Shown here one piece after another: positions 5,540-6,219 of a stretch of 6,219 nucleotides of DNA (positions within the stretch are counted from its first letter, which is position 1; every line of letters starts with the position of its first letter). A program made the translations under genes and the position numbers. The stretch is from Verrucomicrobiota bacterium. Lineage in GTDB: Bacteria > Verrucomicrobiota > Verrucomicrobiia > Limisphaerales > UBA1096. The stretch covers positions 1 through 6,219 of the forward strand of contig QOAX01000126.1 in the NCBI GenBank assembly GCA_003972865.1. The letters run 5' to 3'. The notes under the pieces are model-generated. The model worked only from the letters and a program-made list of their open reading frames with translations. It was not told the DNA's origin and searched no databases.

Positions 5540-6219
5540 ATGCGAATTTCCGACTTCAGGATTCACTCCATCGCCATGGCCGACCCGCCGTTGCGCAGCA
5601 GCTACGGGCTGCACCAGCCGTACGCCCTGCGAAATGTAATAGAGTTGATCAGCGACGACGGCGTCATCGGCATTGCTGAGACGTACGGCGGCGACCAGCC
5701 CGCCAAGGCGCTCGAGGCGATTCGCGGGCAGGTCGTGGGCGCGTGTCCGTATCGGTTGACCGGCGACCTTTCGCCGATGGTCGAGGGCGGTGCCAGCGGA
5801 TTGGAGCGTTCCCAAACTTACAACGTCCCCGGCGAAAACCCGCTCGACGCCGCCGCCCGCACCTACTCCGCGATCGAGACGGCCTGCCTCGACCTAATCG
5901 GCAAGTCGGTCGGCAAACCGGTCTGCGACCTTATCGGTGGCCGCGTGCGAGACAAGGTGGCGTTCTCCGCGTACCCGTTCTACAAGCACGCCGGCGGTGG
6001 CGGCGAGGGCGACGATCTGCGCGACGACGAATACGGTGAGGCCCTCTCGCCGGAGTCGCTCGTCGAACAGGTGCAGCAGATGAGAGCCAAGTACGGCTTT
6101 GGCTCCATCAAGTTCAAGGGCGGCGTGCTCGCGCCGGAGGTCGAGATCGAGACGCTGCGCCAACTCCGCCAGGCGCTTGGCCAAACGGTGCCGCTGCGTA
6201 TCGATCCCAACTGCGCCTG
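5540..6219 (+). CDS. Glucarate dehydratase-like enolase-superfamily protein, 3' end outside the window
   Basis: About 226 residues are visible and the frame runs off the right edge; full-length relatives have roughly 430-450. The N-terminus (MRISDFRIHSIAMADPPLR, then PYALRNVIELISDDGVIGIAE) is the enolase-superfamily capping domain. The barrel begins with DAAARTYSAIETACLDLIG and contains K191-F-K193 in SIKFKGG, the K-x-K catalytic motif of the glucarate dehydratase subgroup. D222-P-N224 follows, where D is the first magnesium ligand. Glucarate dehydratase removes water from D-glucarate (and L-idarate) to give 5-keto-4-deoxy-D-glucarate in the cytoplasm. Related family members use other acid sugars, so the substrate is not certain. 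The usual DPNGAW is DPNCAL here. ATG 5540 gives the expected family N-terminus but has no Shine-Dalgarno sequence and lies just after a terminator-like hairpin; ATG 5576 is a less likely alternative. Confidence 0.85.
   Translation, partial: MRISDFRIHSIAMADPPLRSSYGLHQPYALRNVIELISDDGVIGIAETYGGDQPAKALEAIRGQVVGACPYRLTGDLSPMVEGGASGLERSQTYNVPGENPLDAAARTYSAIETACLDLIGKSVGKPVCDLIGGRVRDKVAFSAYPFYKHAGGGGEGDDLRDDEYGEALSPESLVEQVQQMRAKYGFGSIKFKGGVLAPEVEIETLRQLRQALGQTVPLRIDPNCA

Overview
The window looks like a chromosomal piece from the PVC superphylum, most likely Verrucomicrobiota (Pedosphaera/Limisphaera-like). The strongest pointer is the 1,028-residue protein in the middle. It has a Pirellula/Verrucomicrobium-type beta-propeller 'membrane-bound dehydrogenase' N-terminus, a HEAT-like helical middle and a C-terminal CxxCH haem domain, a combination characteristic of that group. 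The ankyrin remnant at the left end also has a C-terminal tail of a kind I associate with these bacteria. The organism assignment is inference from protein families, not from a marker gene.

Layout. Positions 1-822 hold a 5'-truncated ankyrin-repeat remnant whose frame runs on into an unrecognised charged tail. Positions 823-1060 are non-coding, with alternative hairpins, a 9-base direct repeat and a terminator-like hairpin with a T-run. At 1061-1109 lies the 3' half of a tRNA-Gln(UUG) gene, from the anticodon arm to CCA, with no matching 5' half. This is what one junction of an element integrated in a tRNA gene looks like. The sequence left of it is visibly more AT-rich and holds broken genes; the sequence right of it is GC-rich and densely coding. 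From 1152 to 4238 (+) is the large periplasmic cytochrome protein. Converging on it, only 4 bases away, is a 193-residue gene (4243-4824, minus) carrying the HDxxHx11E metal-binding signature known from Coq4. From 4825 to 5139 is a non-coding stretch with a strong GC hairpin, a 24-base perfect palindrome and a 9-base-arm inverted repeat in an AT-rich patch. Positions 5140-5479 (+) hold the C-terminal remnant of a class III nucleotidyl cyclase, cut off upstream and frameshifted in a C7 tract. A terminator-like hairpin at 5509-5537 ends two bases before the start of a glucarate dehydratase-like enolase-superfamily gene (5540 to the window edge, +, partial).

The intact genes do not form one clear pathway. 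The cytochrome protein and the sugar-acid dehydratase would both fit carbohydrate catabolism, a common theme in these bacteria, but they are separated by a convergent gene and a cyclase remnant and are not an operon. I found no CRISPR array, transposase, integrase or recognisable defence cassette. The most interesting points are the tRNA half-gene junction, the Coq4-signature protein in a lineage expected to use menaquinone, and the palindrome-rich patch beside the decayed cyclase.
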